64,000 nucleotides of DNA from an uncultured Siphonobacter sp. GTDB taxonomy: Bacteria; Bacteroidota; Bacteroidia; Cytophagales; Spirosomataceae. Within the stretch, counting starts at the first letter, position 1; every line of letters starts with the position of its first letter. The position numbers and the translations under genes were made by a program. Shown piece after piece: positions 19,046-26,830 of the stretch. The stretch lies in assembly GCA_913775095.1 (NCBI GenBank), contig CAJYIW010000023.1, positions 124,001 to 188,000 of the forward strand, written 5' to 3'. The notes below the pieces were generated by a model, which was given only the letters and a program-made list of their open reading frames with translations, made no database searches and was not told where the DNA came from.

Positions 19046-20671
19046 ATGAAACGTTACTATAAAGGGCTTGCTTTTGCGGGCTTGCTGGCGATTCTCTCGG
19101 GTACGAATGCCTGTACTAACCTGGATGAGACGCTGTATAATGAAATTGACGCCTCTAAGTTCTATAATAACCGTCAGGAAATTCTGGCGGCAGTATTACG
19201 TCCCTACACGCACGCTAATGCCTGGACGGCTCCCACAGGACAAAACGGGCACTGGCGGATTACGGAGCTTTCGGGTGACCAGTTAGCCTGGCCGCAGAAA
19301 GGCCGTCACGGCTACGATGATGCCCAGTGGATTCGTCTGCACGGTCACAGCTGGTCGTACACCGAAAACACGGTTTGGAATCCTTATAACCTGATGTTTA
19401 CCGGCGTTGGATTTTGTAACAATGCTCTGGGAGATTTCTCCCGCGTGGATTTTGCCAAAGTGGGGGTGAGTGAAACGGACAAAAACGCGTTCATCTCCGA
19501 ATTACGCGTATTCCGGGCCTACCACTACATGAAGCTCATGGACATGTTCGGTAATATTCCCATCGTTACTACGGTTGGAACACCAGCGAGTCCTGAGACG
19601 CGTCCCCGGGCGGAAGTGTTTGCCTTCATTGAGAAAGAACTCAAGGAAAGCGTAGACCTGCTGCCTAACCTGGAGCAGAAATACATTGGCCGCATTACGA
19701 AAGCAGCGGGTTATTCCATGCTGGCGGAGTTATACCTGAACGCCGAAGTATGGTCCGGAACGCCTCGCTGGGATGATTGCATCGCCGCTTGTGATAAAAT
19801 CATCAACGGTCAGACGGGTGGATTGAACGGAGCTCCCGTACTGGATGCGGATCTGGTTTCTACGTATAATAACACCAATAACAACTCGAAAGAAATTCTC
19901 TTTCAGCTGGTGTACGATGCTCAGTCAACCTCTACCCGTTGTGCCTGGAATAGTGACTTCTATCACTTCAACCAGCGTTTCATCTACGATGGTGATCAGA
20001 ATGGTAACAACGGCGTTGTGGTGATTCCTTCGGCTTACGATGCCTACAGTGATAAGGATCTCCGCAGGAAAGAGTGGTTCCTGATTGGGCCTCAGTTCTA
20101 TGCCTCTGACCCGACTCGTCCGGTATTAGGTACGGAAGAATACAAAGACAAGCAATTGACTTTCGTAAAAGAAATCCGTCGGGCCAGCGAAAACGGAACG
20201 GCTTCGAGCATGATCACGGGTGAAGAAAACAGCGGGGCCCGCTTTAACAAGTACCGCCCCGGCCGTCAGTCAGAAGCCAAATACTGGAGTAACGACTGGT
20301 CACTCTACCGCTTAACGGAAATTTATTACAACAAAGCCGAGGCTCTCATGCGAAAGAGCGGTGGACAGGCGACGGGTGAAGCCCTGACGCTGGTGAACGC
20401 CGTTCGCAAGCGGGCCTTCGCTGCGGCGGACTTTGTCCCTTATACCACGGCTACCCTGACGCTGGATGAAATGCTGGCTGAACGTGGTCGCGAATTCATC
20501 TTCGAAGGCAAGCGTCGGACGGATCTGATTCGCTTTGGTAAGTTCACTACGGCTTCCTGGTGGGATCATACGCCCTCGAATGATGCTAACAAGAACCTTT
20601 ACCCCTTACCCCAGCGTCAGCTGGCGGCTAACCCGAACCTGAAACAGAATCCGGGTTATCCTGCTCAGTAA
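19046..20671 (+). CDS. SusD/RagB-family surface nutrient-binding lipoprotein
   Basis: A 541-aa partner of the SusC 12 nt upstream. It has a lipoprotein signal (SGTNAC, Cys23), the SusD opening NLDETLYNEIDASKFY, TPR-like helices (ISELRVFRAYHYMKLMDMFGNIPIV) and the C-terminal signature RGREFIFEGKRRTDLIRFGKF ending in LKQNPGY. SusD caps the SusC barrel outside the cell and captures ligand. A strong terminator follows, closing the operon that begins with the sigma gene. Confidence 0.96.
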   Translation: MKRYYKGLAFAGLLAILSGTNACTNLDETLYNEIDASKFYNNRQEILAAVLRPYTHANAWTAPTGQNGHWRITELSGDQLAWPQKGRHGYDDAQWIRLHGHSWSYTENTVWNPYNLMFTGVGFCNNALGDFSRVDFAKVGVSETDKNAFISELRVFRAYHYMKLMDMFGNIPIVTTVGTPASPETRPRAEVFAFIEKELKESVDLLPNLEQKYIGRITKAAGYSMLAELYLNAEVWSGTPRWDDCIAACDKIINGQTGGLNGAPVLDADLVSTYNNTNNNSKEILFQLVYDAQSTSTRCAWNSDFYHFNQRFIYDGDQNGNNGVVVIPSAYDAYSDKDLRRKEWFLIGPQFYASDPTRPVLGTEEYKDKQLTFVKEIRRASENGTASSMITGEENSGARFNKYRPGRQSEAKYWSNDWSLYRLTEIYYNKAEALMRKSGGQATGEALTLVNAVRKRAFAAADFVPYTTATLTLDEMLAERGREFIFEGKRRTDLIRFGKFTTASWWDHTPSNDANKNLYPLPQRQLAANPNLKQNPGYPAQ

Positions 20672-20680
20672 TACGCGTCG

Positions 20681-20714
20681 AAAGCGTTTGGGATTCGTCC
20701 CAAACGCTTTTCCT
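20681..20714 (+). terminator. Rho-independent terminator of the sigma/FecR/SusCD locus
   Basis: AAAGCGTTTGGGA and TCCCAAACGCTTT form a perfect 13-bp stem capped by a TTCG tetraloop, followed by TTCC, 9 nt after the SusD stop. Confidence 0.9.
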
Positions 20715-20839
20715 TCAACTTCCATGATGAATAAAACCGGGCGATTGATTACCCGAACCTCATCCCGCTTTCCTCTAAAATAGTTAGAATGAGGCGTATA
20801 TTTTTTTAAATCAGCTGCCTTTCTAACGTACATTCAAGC

Positions 20840-20876
20840 AAGTGTTCATTCTTTGGGGAATGAACACTTTTTTTAT
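20840..20876 (+). terminator. Terminator-like hairpin upstream of the MOSC gene
   Basis: AAGTGTTCATTC and GAATGAACACTT flank a short loop and are followed by a T run ending at 20874. It lies about 30 nt before the MOSC start, so it may be an attenuator in that leader or the end of a short upstream transcript. Confidence 0.6.
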
Positions 20877-20903
20877 GGGTTTTGTAAAAAACGCAAAGAG
20901 ATT

Positions 20904-21398
20904 ATGGCAGAAGAAAAGCCCATGCAGGCACTCATGAATCATTTTGCCCAGCCAGGAAAACTGCAATGGATTGGCCTGCGAACGGGTCCAAGGAAAGCAG
21001 TCGTTGGAGCTGACAAAGCTTACGTTCGCATTGGCACGGGCCTGGACGGGGATCGTTACAAAGGGCAACCCGAAAGCAAACGGCAGGTAACGCTGATTGC
21101 CTGGGAACACCTGCAGGCCGTTGCTTCTTTCCTGGGAAAAGAGCAGATTGACCCCGCCGATGTACGAAGAAACCTGCTGGTGACGGGCGTGAACCTGCAC
21201 GCTCTGAAAGACAAACGGTTTCAAATCGGGGAAGTAATTCTGGAATATACCGGAGAGTGTCACCCCTGTAGTCGCATGGAAGAGGTACTGGGCCTGGGAG
21301 GCTATAATGCCATGCGAAGCCACGGTGGAATTACGGCCCGGGTCATTCAGGAAGGCGAAATCAAAGTGGGTGACGCCATTATGGTAGTTCGGGAGTGA
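20904..21398 (+). CDS. MOSC domain-containing protein
   Basis: A 164-aa protein from ATG 20904; the frame opens at 20853, but that start overlaps the hairpin just before it. It has MOSC family marks: IGLRTGPRKAV, LDGDRYKG, RRNLLVTGVNL, and the conserved Cys in GECHPCSRMEEVLG. MOSC domains relate to molybdenum-cofactor sulfurase C-termini and to YiiM-type proteins that reduce N-hydroxylated compounds. Stand-alone members of this size carry metal-sulfur transfer or detoxification roles. It has no molybdenum genes beside it. Confidence 0.9.
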   Translation: MAEEKPMQALMNHFAQPGKLQWIGLRTGPRKAVVGADKAYVRIGTGLDGDRYKGQPESKRQVTLIAWEHLQAVASFLGKEQIDPADVRRNLLVTGVNLHALKDKRFQIGEVILEYTGECHPCSRMEEVLGLGGYNAMRSHGGITARVIQEGEIKVGDAIMVVRE

Positions 21399-21457
21399 CG
21401 ATTGTTTTAACTCAGTCTGAATAATGATTCCTGCCGGTGAAACTACGGATCAGTTGT

Positions 21458-21465
21458 TACTTTTG
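21458..21465 (+). promoter_or_regulatory. Candidate -7 promoter box (TACTTTTG)
   Basis: It exactly matches the Bacteroidota consensus TAnnTTTG and sits 19 nt before ATG 21485, giving a leader of roughly 10-15 nt. No clear TTG -33 box is seen. Its position inside the longer possible frame from 21437 argues that translation starts at 21485. Confidence 0.55.
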
Positions 21466-21484
21466 TGTTTTACTAATCACGAGC

Positions 21485-21790
21485 ATGAAGTACAAAAAAC
21501 ACGTATTCATCTGTACGAATCAGAAACCCGCCCCCAAACGTTCCTGCGGTGAAGAACGCGGACTGGCCTTAGTTGATGCTTTTAAAGAAGGATTAAAAAG
21601 CAGAGGCTTGCAGGTTGAAATCCGGGCCCAGAAAACGGGCTGCCTGGATGTGTGTGCGTTTGGTCCCTCAATGGTGGTTTATCCCGAAGGAGTTTTTTAC
21701 GGAAATGTCCAATTATCCGATGTAGAGGAAATCATCGAAAGTCACCTGGTGAATGACCAGCCCGTAGAACGATTGAAACTGGCTGTATAG
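21485..21790 (+). CDS. Thioredoxin-like [2Fe-2S] ferredoxin
   Basis: A 101-aa protein of the thioredoxin-fold ferredoxin type (KHVFICTNQ, then RSCGEERG, TGCLDVCAFGP, VVYPEGVFYGNV). Ligand cysteines are Cys10, Cys21, Cys53 and Cys57, the spacing expected for this family. It probably serves as a small electron carrier, like the NuoE-related C-terminal fold. The ATG at 21485 is chosen because it begins the conserved fold and follows a promoter box. It is a single-gene unit ending in a strong terminator. Confidence 0.88.
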   Translation: MKYKKHVFICTNQKPAPKRSCGEERGLALVDAFKEGLKSRGLQVEIRAQKTGCLDVCAFGPSMVVYPEGVFYGNVQLSDVEEIIESHLVNDQPVERLKLAV

Positions 21791-21809
21791 GGATTATTTC
21801 TAAATAGCA

Positions 21810-21846
21810 GCAGTTCATGTGGAAAAGACATGAACTGCTTTTTTTA
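21810..21846 (+). terminator. Rho-independent terminator after the ferredoxin
   Basis: GCAGTTCATGT and ACATGAACTGC, an 11-bp stem with a 7-nt loop, followed by TTTTTTTATG. Confidence 0.92.
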
Positions 21847-22042
21847 TGTCCGTTTAGTAAAATGAGTACATAATTCTACATATTCTACAGTTGGGGAATT
21901 TAGAACTATCGGCGGATTACAGGCTTGAATTTCAGTTTATTACTTAAGAATTAACATGTTTTAAGCCGGATTAGTACTCAAAACGCATCTAAGGCCAAGC
22001 TTTTTTTCGTAGGTAAATCCGTAATCAATCTATAGTAAAGCC

Positions 22043-22750
22043 ATGAAACGCCAGTTTGTCAAAGGAATGTGGATGCTCGTGTTAGTTTCCACGCTTAGTT
22101 CGACTTTTTTCTCCTGTAATAAAAATGCCCAGGGACAGAAAAAGTCCAAATTAAACAAGACGCAGAAAGGAGCCGGAATTGGCGTTGGGGCCGGAGCCGT
22201 CATCGGAGGTGCTATCGGAAGTGCTTCGAAGAACACGGCCATTGGAGCCATTCTGGGAGCTACCGTAGGTGGAGCCGCGGGAGCCATCATTGGTCGCAAA
22301 ATGGATAAGCAGGCCAAACAGATTGAAAAAGACATGGGCGAGGCCGCCAAAGTGGAACGCGTGGGTGAAGGGATTCGCGTGACGATGGACGGGCAGTTAC
22401 TCTTTGCCTATAATTCCACCGAGTTAACCCCTCAGACTCAGGAAAACCTGGCCAAGCTGGCCGAGACGCTCCAGAAAAACCCCGATACCAACCTGTTGAT
22501 TGAAGGGCACGCGGATAACCGGGGTACGGCAGAGTATAACCAGGATTTATCCGAACGCCGGGCGGCTTCCGTATCAAGTTACCTGCGGTCGCAGGGAGTA
22601 GGGGCTTCCCGAATGACCATTAAAGGATACGGCTTTAACCAGCCCGTGGCCAGCAATGACACGGACGAAGGCCGTCGACTGAACCGTCGGGTAGAAATTG
22701 CCATTTCTGCGAACGAAAAAATGCAGAAGGAAGCTCAAAACGGTAACTAA
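22043..22750 (+). CDS. OmpA-family lipoprotein with glycine-zipper segment (YiaD-like)
   Basis: A 235-aa protein with a lipoprotein signal (FFSC, Cys25). A glycine-zipper segment at about 48-90 (GAGIGVGAGAVIGGAIGSAS, GAILGATVGGAAGAIIG) probably associates with membrane. The C-terminal OmpA domain (about 115-228) has the peptidoglycan-binding core EGHADNRGTAEYNQDLSERRA. It anchors the outer membrane to the cell wall. The gene is 54 nt upstream of a small beta-barrel gene and may be cotranscribed with it. Confidence 0.93.
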   Translation: MKRQFVKGMWMLVLVSTLSSTFFSCNKNAQGQKKSKLNKTQKGAGIGVGAGAVIGGAIGSASKNTAIGAILGATVGGAAGAIIGRKMDKQAKQIEKDMGEAAKVERVGEGIRVTMDGQLLFAYNSTELTPQTQENLAKLAETLQKNPDTNLLIEGHADNRGTAEYNQDLSERRAASVSSYLRSQGVGASRMTIKGYGFNQPVASNDTDEGRRLNRRVEIAISANEKMQKEAQNGN

Positions 22751-22804
22751 TCAATAACCCTGAAGTAGCAGGAGAGATACTGCTGCTTTTTTCAACCAAT
22801 CACC

Positions 22805-23419
22805 ATGAAACAACTTACGCTCATCATCGCTTTTGTGTTCACCACGCTGGGAGCTTTTGCTCAGGAAACAAAGGCCCGCACGGGTATTCGCGGCGGTTTT
22901 TCTGCCAGTAACCTGCGACTTAAAGAGTTCAATGATCGCAATCCCCGTTACGGTTTTCACGCCAGTTTATTTACGCAGATTCCCGTGGTAACTGACTTCT
23001 TCTACATTCAACCGGAGATCGGTTATACCAACAAAGGTACCCGGGCCGAGTTTAATGTGGCTGGTTTTGAAGGAAGCAATACTTTCAAACTTAACTACGT
23101 CGAAGTGCCCGTATTGGCGACATTTAAAATCGGTAACTTTGTGGATATTCACGCCGGACCTTACGTAGCCTATTTATTGAAAGCAGCCGGTGAAAATGAA
23201 AGTAACCTGGGAAGTGCCAGAACTACTTTGAACACGGACGCTTTCAAGCGGTTTGATTACGGTGTGGGAGCAGGACTAAGTCTTTATTTTGGCAATTTCC
23301 TGATCAGTACCCGTTATAATCTGGGGCTTCAGAAAGTGGCTGATTCTTTCGTAGCTCAGCAGGTAATGGGTAATGCGAAGAATACCTCCGCTCAGTTATC
23401 GGTAGGGGTTACGTTCTAG
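22805..23419 (+). CDS. Outer-membrane beta-barrel protein (OMP_b-brl family)
   Basis: A 204-aa protein with a signal peptide (cleavage near GAFAQ) and alternating strands typical of small 8-stranded Bacteroidota barrels: TGIRGGFSASNL, FYIQPEIGYTNKG, LNYVEVPVLATFKIGNF, and a final QLSVGVTF ending in Phe. The family has no assigned enzyme activity. It may share a transcript with the OmpA gene upstream, and its 3' end faces the GH3 gene across a terminator. Confidence 0.87.
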   Translation: MKQLTLIIAFVFTTLGAFAQETKARTGIRGGFSASNLRLKEFNDRNPRYGFHASLFTQIPVVTDFFYIQPEIGYTNKGTRAEFNVAGFEGSNTFKLNYVEVPVLATFKIGNFVDIHAGPYVAYLLKAAGENESNLGSARTTLNTDAFKRFDYGVGAGLSLYFGNFLISTRYNLGLQKVADSFVAQQVMGNAKNTSAQLSVGVTF

Positions 23420-23465
23420 AGTTTTGAGTTATTAAGGAAAAACACCCTTAAGTTTCTACATAAAG

Positions 23466-23502
23466 AAAGCGGCATGGATCTCAGGATTCATGCCGCTTTG
23501 TT
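23466..23502. terminator. Bidirectional terminator between barrel and GH3 genes
   Basis: AAAGCGGCATG and CATGCCGCTTT pair around a 12-nt loop, between convergent genes. Confidence 0.82.
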
Positions 23503-23518
23503 TATGTAGAAATAGTAG

Positions 23519-25075
23519 TTAAATGGCCAGATGTTCCGGACTGATGCTCAAAATCTCTTCCACGTATTCCCTGGAATTGGACAGACGGGGGACTTTATGC
23601 TGACCGCCCAGCTTGCCTTTATGCTTCATCCAGTCATAGAAGGTGCCTGAAGGCACCATGTGAACGATGGGACGGATCAAAGCAATGTCGAAGCTGCGTT
23701 TGGCGTCGTAATCCGAGTTAATCTTGCGGAGCGTATCATCGAGAATGGCCACGAATGTATCCGGGTCACTGGGAGGAGTGGAGAACTCGATCACCCACTC
23801 GTGTCCACCGCGTTTCACGGACTGACTGGCCGTACTGCCCATGTAAATCGGAGCGGCCGTATAATCAGAAATGGTAGCACCCGTCGCCTCGCAGGCCGTC
23901 GTTAGAGCCGTTTCGGCGTTTTCGATGATTACTTCTTCGCCAAAAGCATTAATAAAATGCTTGGTTCTGCCTGAAATCTTGATGCGATAGGGATTTTTGG
24001 AGGTGAACCGAACGGTATCTCCAATCATGTATCGCCAGAGTCCGGCATTGGTAGAAATGACAACGGCGTAATTGCGGTTGAGTTCTACCTCGCCCAGCGT
24101 CAGGGCTTTGGGATGATCTTTATGGATTTCTTCCAGCGGAACGAATTCATAGAAAATGCCGTAATCCAGCATCAGCAGTAATTCGTCGATATGACTCAGG
24201 TCGTCCTGCAATCCAAAGAACCCTTCGGATGCATTATAAGTCTCTAAATAGTTAACGTGATCGCTCTTGAAAATTTCCCGGCGGAATAAATCCCGGTACG
24301 GATGGAAGGCTACCGCTCCGTGAATGAACACTTCGAAGTTGGGCCATACATCCAGAATATTTTTCTTGCCGGTAATCTCCAGTACCTTTTGAATCAAAAC
24401 CAGTGTCCAGGTAGGAACGCCCAGAGCACTTGTGACATTAACCTGAGAGGCTTCCAGGGCCATAGCCTCGATTTTTTCCTCCCATCGATCCATCAGGGCC
24501 GTTTTCAGGGTAGGGGTTCGAATATACTGGGCCCAACTGGGCAGGTTTTTCATCACTACCGCCGAGATATCCCCCGTGATGGTACGTTCGTTCAGTTGAT
24601 TTGGAGATAAGCTGCCGCCGACAGAAAGTCCTTTGCCTTCAAAAACGCGGGTATCCGGCTTATTGTCAATCCACAGGGCCATCATGTCTTTTCCGGCCCG
24701 GAAATGACCTTCATCCAGAGCTTCCCGGGTGACGGGAATGAACTTGCTGCGGGCGTTGGTGGTACCGGAAGACTTGGAGAAAAAACGGATGGGCGATGGC
24801 CAGAGCACACGGTCTTCTCCCTTCATCACGCGTTCGATGTAAGGAAACAGATTTTCATAACTGGAAATGGGCACCTGTCGCTGGAAATCAGCCAGGCTGC
24901 GAATGTCGCGATACCCGAATTCCTTACCCCAGAGCGTAGACCGTCCTGCTGAGATTAACCGCCGGAACTGACGTTCCTGAACGGGCCAGGGATCACGTCG
25001 AAAGGCGTCAATACGAGCCATTCTTCGCTTTAAAATCCAGACGAGTGAATCATTGAAAACGGGTAGCATAGGCAT
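23519..25075 (-). CDS. GH3 auxin-responsive-promoter-family adenylating enzyme
   Basis: A 518-aa member of the GH3 fold, first known from plant acyl-acid amido synthetases. The ATP/AMP motifs are visible: FSKSSGTTNARSKF at about 98-111, YLETYNASEGFFG near 285, and GRTKHFINAFGEEVI near 378. Plant GH3s adenylate jasmonate or auxin and join them to amino acids. Bacteroidota members are common, but their substrates are not known to me. It is a single gene, with the glycerophosphodiesterase 65 nt downstream of its start on the same strand. Confidence 0.93.
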   Translation of the reverse strand: MPMLPVFNDSLVWILKRRMARIDAFRRDPWPVQERQFRRLISAGRSTLWGKEFGYRDIRSLADFQRQVPISSYENLFPYIERVMKGEDRVLWPSPIRFFSKSSGTTNARSKFIPVTREALDEGHFRAGKDMMALWIDNKPDTRVFEGKGLSVGGSLSPNQLNERTITGDISAVVMKNLPSWAQYIRTPTLKTALMDRWEEKIEAMALEASQVNVTSALGVPTWTLVLIQKVLEITGKKNILDVWPNFEVFIHGAVAFHPYRDLFRREIFKSDHVNYLETYNASEGFFGLQDDLSHIDELLLMLDYGIFYEFVPLEEIHKDHPKALTLGEVELNRNYAVVISTNAGLWRYMIGDTVRFTSKNPYRIKISGRTKHFINAFGEEVIIENAETALTTACEATGATISDYTAAPIYMGSTASQSVKRGGHEWVIEFSTPPSDPDTFVAILDDTLRKINSDYDAKRSFDIALIRPIVHMVPSGTFYDWMKHKGKLGGQHKVPRLSNSREYVEEILSISPEHLAI

Positions 25076-25140
25076 GCTGAAGGTTTACTTAAGCTACTGG
25101 ACACGATTGATGGGGAGGTACGCTTTAGCGTCAGCCAAAG

Positions 25141-26028
25141 CTATAACTTTTTCGCTCGATTCGGAAAATCTGTAATAAATCCATCCACGCCGATTTTTTT
25201 AAATCGAAGCATTTTTCTAAAAGAATTTACGGTCCATGGAATGATTTTGACCCCTTTCTGGTGGGTTTTCCGCACTTTCCGTCGCGAAACGAACCAGTAA
25301 TAAGGGCTAAAAATATCGGGCCTGAAGCCTAATTGCTTTTCGGTTCGGGCCAGACTTTGCTGATTTACCAGGGCGGATAATGCATTACCTTCAAAGCCTC
25401 CCGCGAGCTGCTGGCTTTTCCAGTATTTCAAAATAGCAAAGTCAAAACTCTGGATCGTGTAACGATCGGGCGAGAGTAAAGGCCTGAGTGTTTGATGAAC
25501 CAGCTGACAGAATTCTTTGGGATAGGGTTGATATAACCCGTACTGGCTCGAAACGGATTTGATTTCGATACTGTAGTCAGGTAACGTTAACTGATGTTGC
25601 TGAGCATACTCATCACAGATTTGGATAACCTGAGCCAGTAAAGGCTTTACGGCTGTAAGGCTGGCCTGATCCAGAAAAGCAGGATTTCGCCGTTGCCCTA
25701 CGTCGTACCGTTGAATGGCCGCATAATCCATCTTATAGATTTTCAATGAAGCTGCTTCGCTTTTCGTCACGGGACTGCCATCGGGATGCGAGGCAAACGC
25801 GTCATTCATGTAGGCATCGTGCGAGACGACGACCTGACTGTCTTTAGAAATGACCACATCCAGCTCCAGCGTAGAAACGCCCAGCTCCAGAGCTTTCAGA
25901 AATGCCGGAATGGTATTCTCGGGCATGAGTCCCCGGCAACCCCGGTGGCCCTGAATGTCGAGCGTCTGGGCAGAGCAAAAAGAGTTTAGACCAGACAGAA
26001 ACAGAAGAAGGTAGGCCGTTCTACGCAT
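25141..26028 (-). CDS. Secreted glycerophosphodiester phosphodiesterase
   Basis: From ATG 26028 the protein has 295 aa with a signal peptide (MRRTAYLLLFLSGLNSFCSAQ). An earlier in-frame ATG at 26097 would put 23 odd residues ahead of it. GDPD catalytic motifs are clear: GHRGCRGLMPENT, LELDVVISKD, VVVSHD, and a late IIPWTVNS / DGFITDFP. It hydrolyses glycerophosphodiesters from lipids to glycerol-3-phosphate and an alcohol, in the periplasm or outside. It lies directly upstream of the GH3 gene on the same strand and may be cotranscribed. Confidence 0.94.
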   Translation of the reverse strand: MRRTAYLLLFLSGLNSFCSAQTLDIQGHRGCRGLMPENTIPAFLKALELGVSTLELDVVISKDSQVVVSHDAYMNDAFASHPDGSPVTKSEAASLKIYKMDYAAIQRYDVGQRRNPAFLDQASLTAVKPLLAQVIQICDEYAQQHQLTLPDYSIEIKSVSSQYGLYQPYPKEFCQLVHQTLRPLLSPDRYTIQSFDFAILKYWKSQQLAGGFEGNALSALVNQQSLARTEKQLGFRPDIFSPYYWFVSRRKVRKTHQKGVKIIPWTVNSFRKMLRFKKIGVDGFITDFPNRAKKL

Positions 26029-26233
26029 ACACGAAAAAAATACCCGGATGGTTGTCGAATGCATCTGTTGTAACTGAGCAGTAAAGAAGGTAAGCAAGTT
26101 AGTGAAGATATTTCGCCCTGTGCACGAAGATTGATCCTGGCGTTATCAACTAATTGATTTAGAAATGAAGTAGTGCGATGGTACGAACCTGATTCAGGCT
26201 GCGAATAGATTTTTTAAGCGTTTTAGAAAATAG

Positions 26234-26241
26234 TATCTTTG
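26234..26241 (+). promoter_or_regulatory. smpB promoter -7 box (TATCTTTG)
   Basis: Exact match to TAnnTTTG, 51 nt before the smpB ATG, inside an otherwise AT-rich gap. The -33 element is not clear. A small GC hairpin (CACCC...GGGTG) lies in the leader at about 26266-26282. Confidence 0.6.
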
Positions 26242-26292
26242 AAACCCTCTTATTACCAGCAACCCACCCTCAAACCGGGTGACTGACGCATT

Positions 26293-26754
26293 ATGGCACA
26301 GAAAGAAAAAATACAGAAGAACGTCGAAATCAAAAACCGCCGGGCTTCCTTTGAATATCAGTTTTTAGAAACCTTCACGGCAGGGCTTATCCTGACGGGT
26401 ACGGAAATCAAATCCATTCGTCAGGGGAAAGCCAACCTTACCGATGCCTACTGCCTGATTCTCAATGAGGAACTGTTCGTTCGCAACATGAACATTTCCC
26501 GGTACGAAGAAGGGACGCATTACAACCACGAGCCCCTGAGGGACCGGAAGTTACTCCTGCAAAAGCGGGAAATCCGCAAGCTGGAAGATAAACTCAAAGA
26601 TCAGGGACTGACCATTGTTCCCACACGACTGTTCATTTCAGACCGCGGATTTGCCAAGATCAATATCGCTCTGGCCAAGGGTAAGAAACTGCACGACAAA
26701 CGTCAGGATATCAAAGAAAAAGACGTCAAACGCGACATGGCCCGGGGCGAATAA
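26293..26754 (+). CDS. smpB: SsrA-binding protein
   Basis: A 153-aa tmRNA-binding protein of ordinary length. The conserved blocks are KNRRASFEYQFLETF, GLILTGTEIKSIRQGKANL, and the basic tail GKKLHDKRQDIKEKD ending in RGE. SmpB brings tmRNA to stalled ribosomes to tag and release incomplete proteins. The tmRNA gene itself is not seen in this window. Confidence 0.98.
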   Translation: MAQKEKIQKNVEIKNRRASFEYQFLETFTAGLILTGTEIKSIRQGKANLTDAYCLILNEELFVRNMNISRYEEGTHYNHEPLRDRKLLLQKREIRKLEDKLKDQGLTIVPTRLFISDRGFAKINIALAKGKKLHDKRQDIKEKDVKRDMARGE

Positions 26755-26769
26755 ACCCTGATTTTAGAA

Positions 26770-26804
26770 AGGGAAAGCTTTCCCTAAAGAATCTCTTACC
26801 TTTG
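26770..26804 (+). promoter_or_regulatory. gatB promoter with overlapping 16-bp palindrome
   Basis: TACCTTTG at 26797-26804 matches the -7 consensus exactly. The perfect palindrome AGGGAAAGCTTTCCCT at 26770-26785 covers the expected -33 region. It could be an operator, or a remnant terminator stem of smpB (stop at 26752-26754). Confidence 0.55.
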
Positions 26805-26830
26805 TAGTCTATAATCCATCCTTGTTTTCT

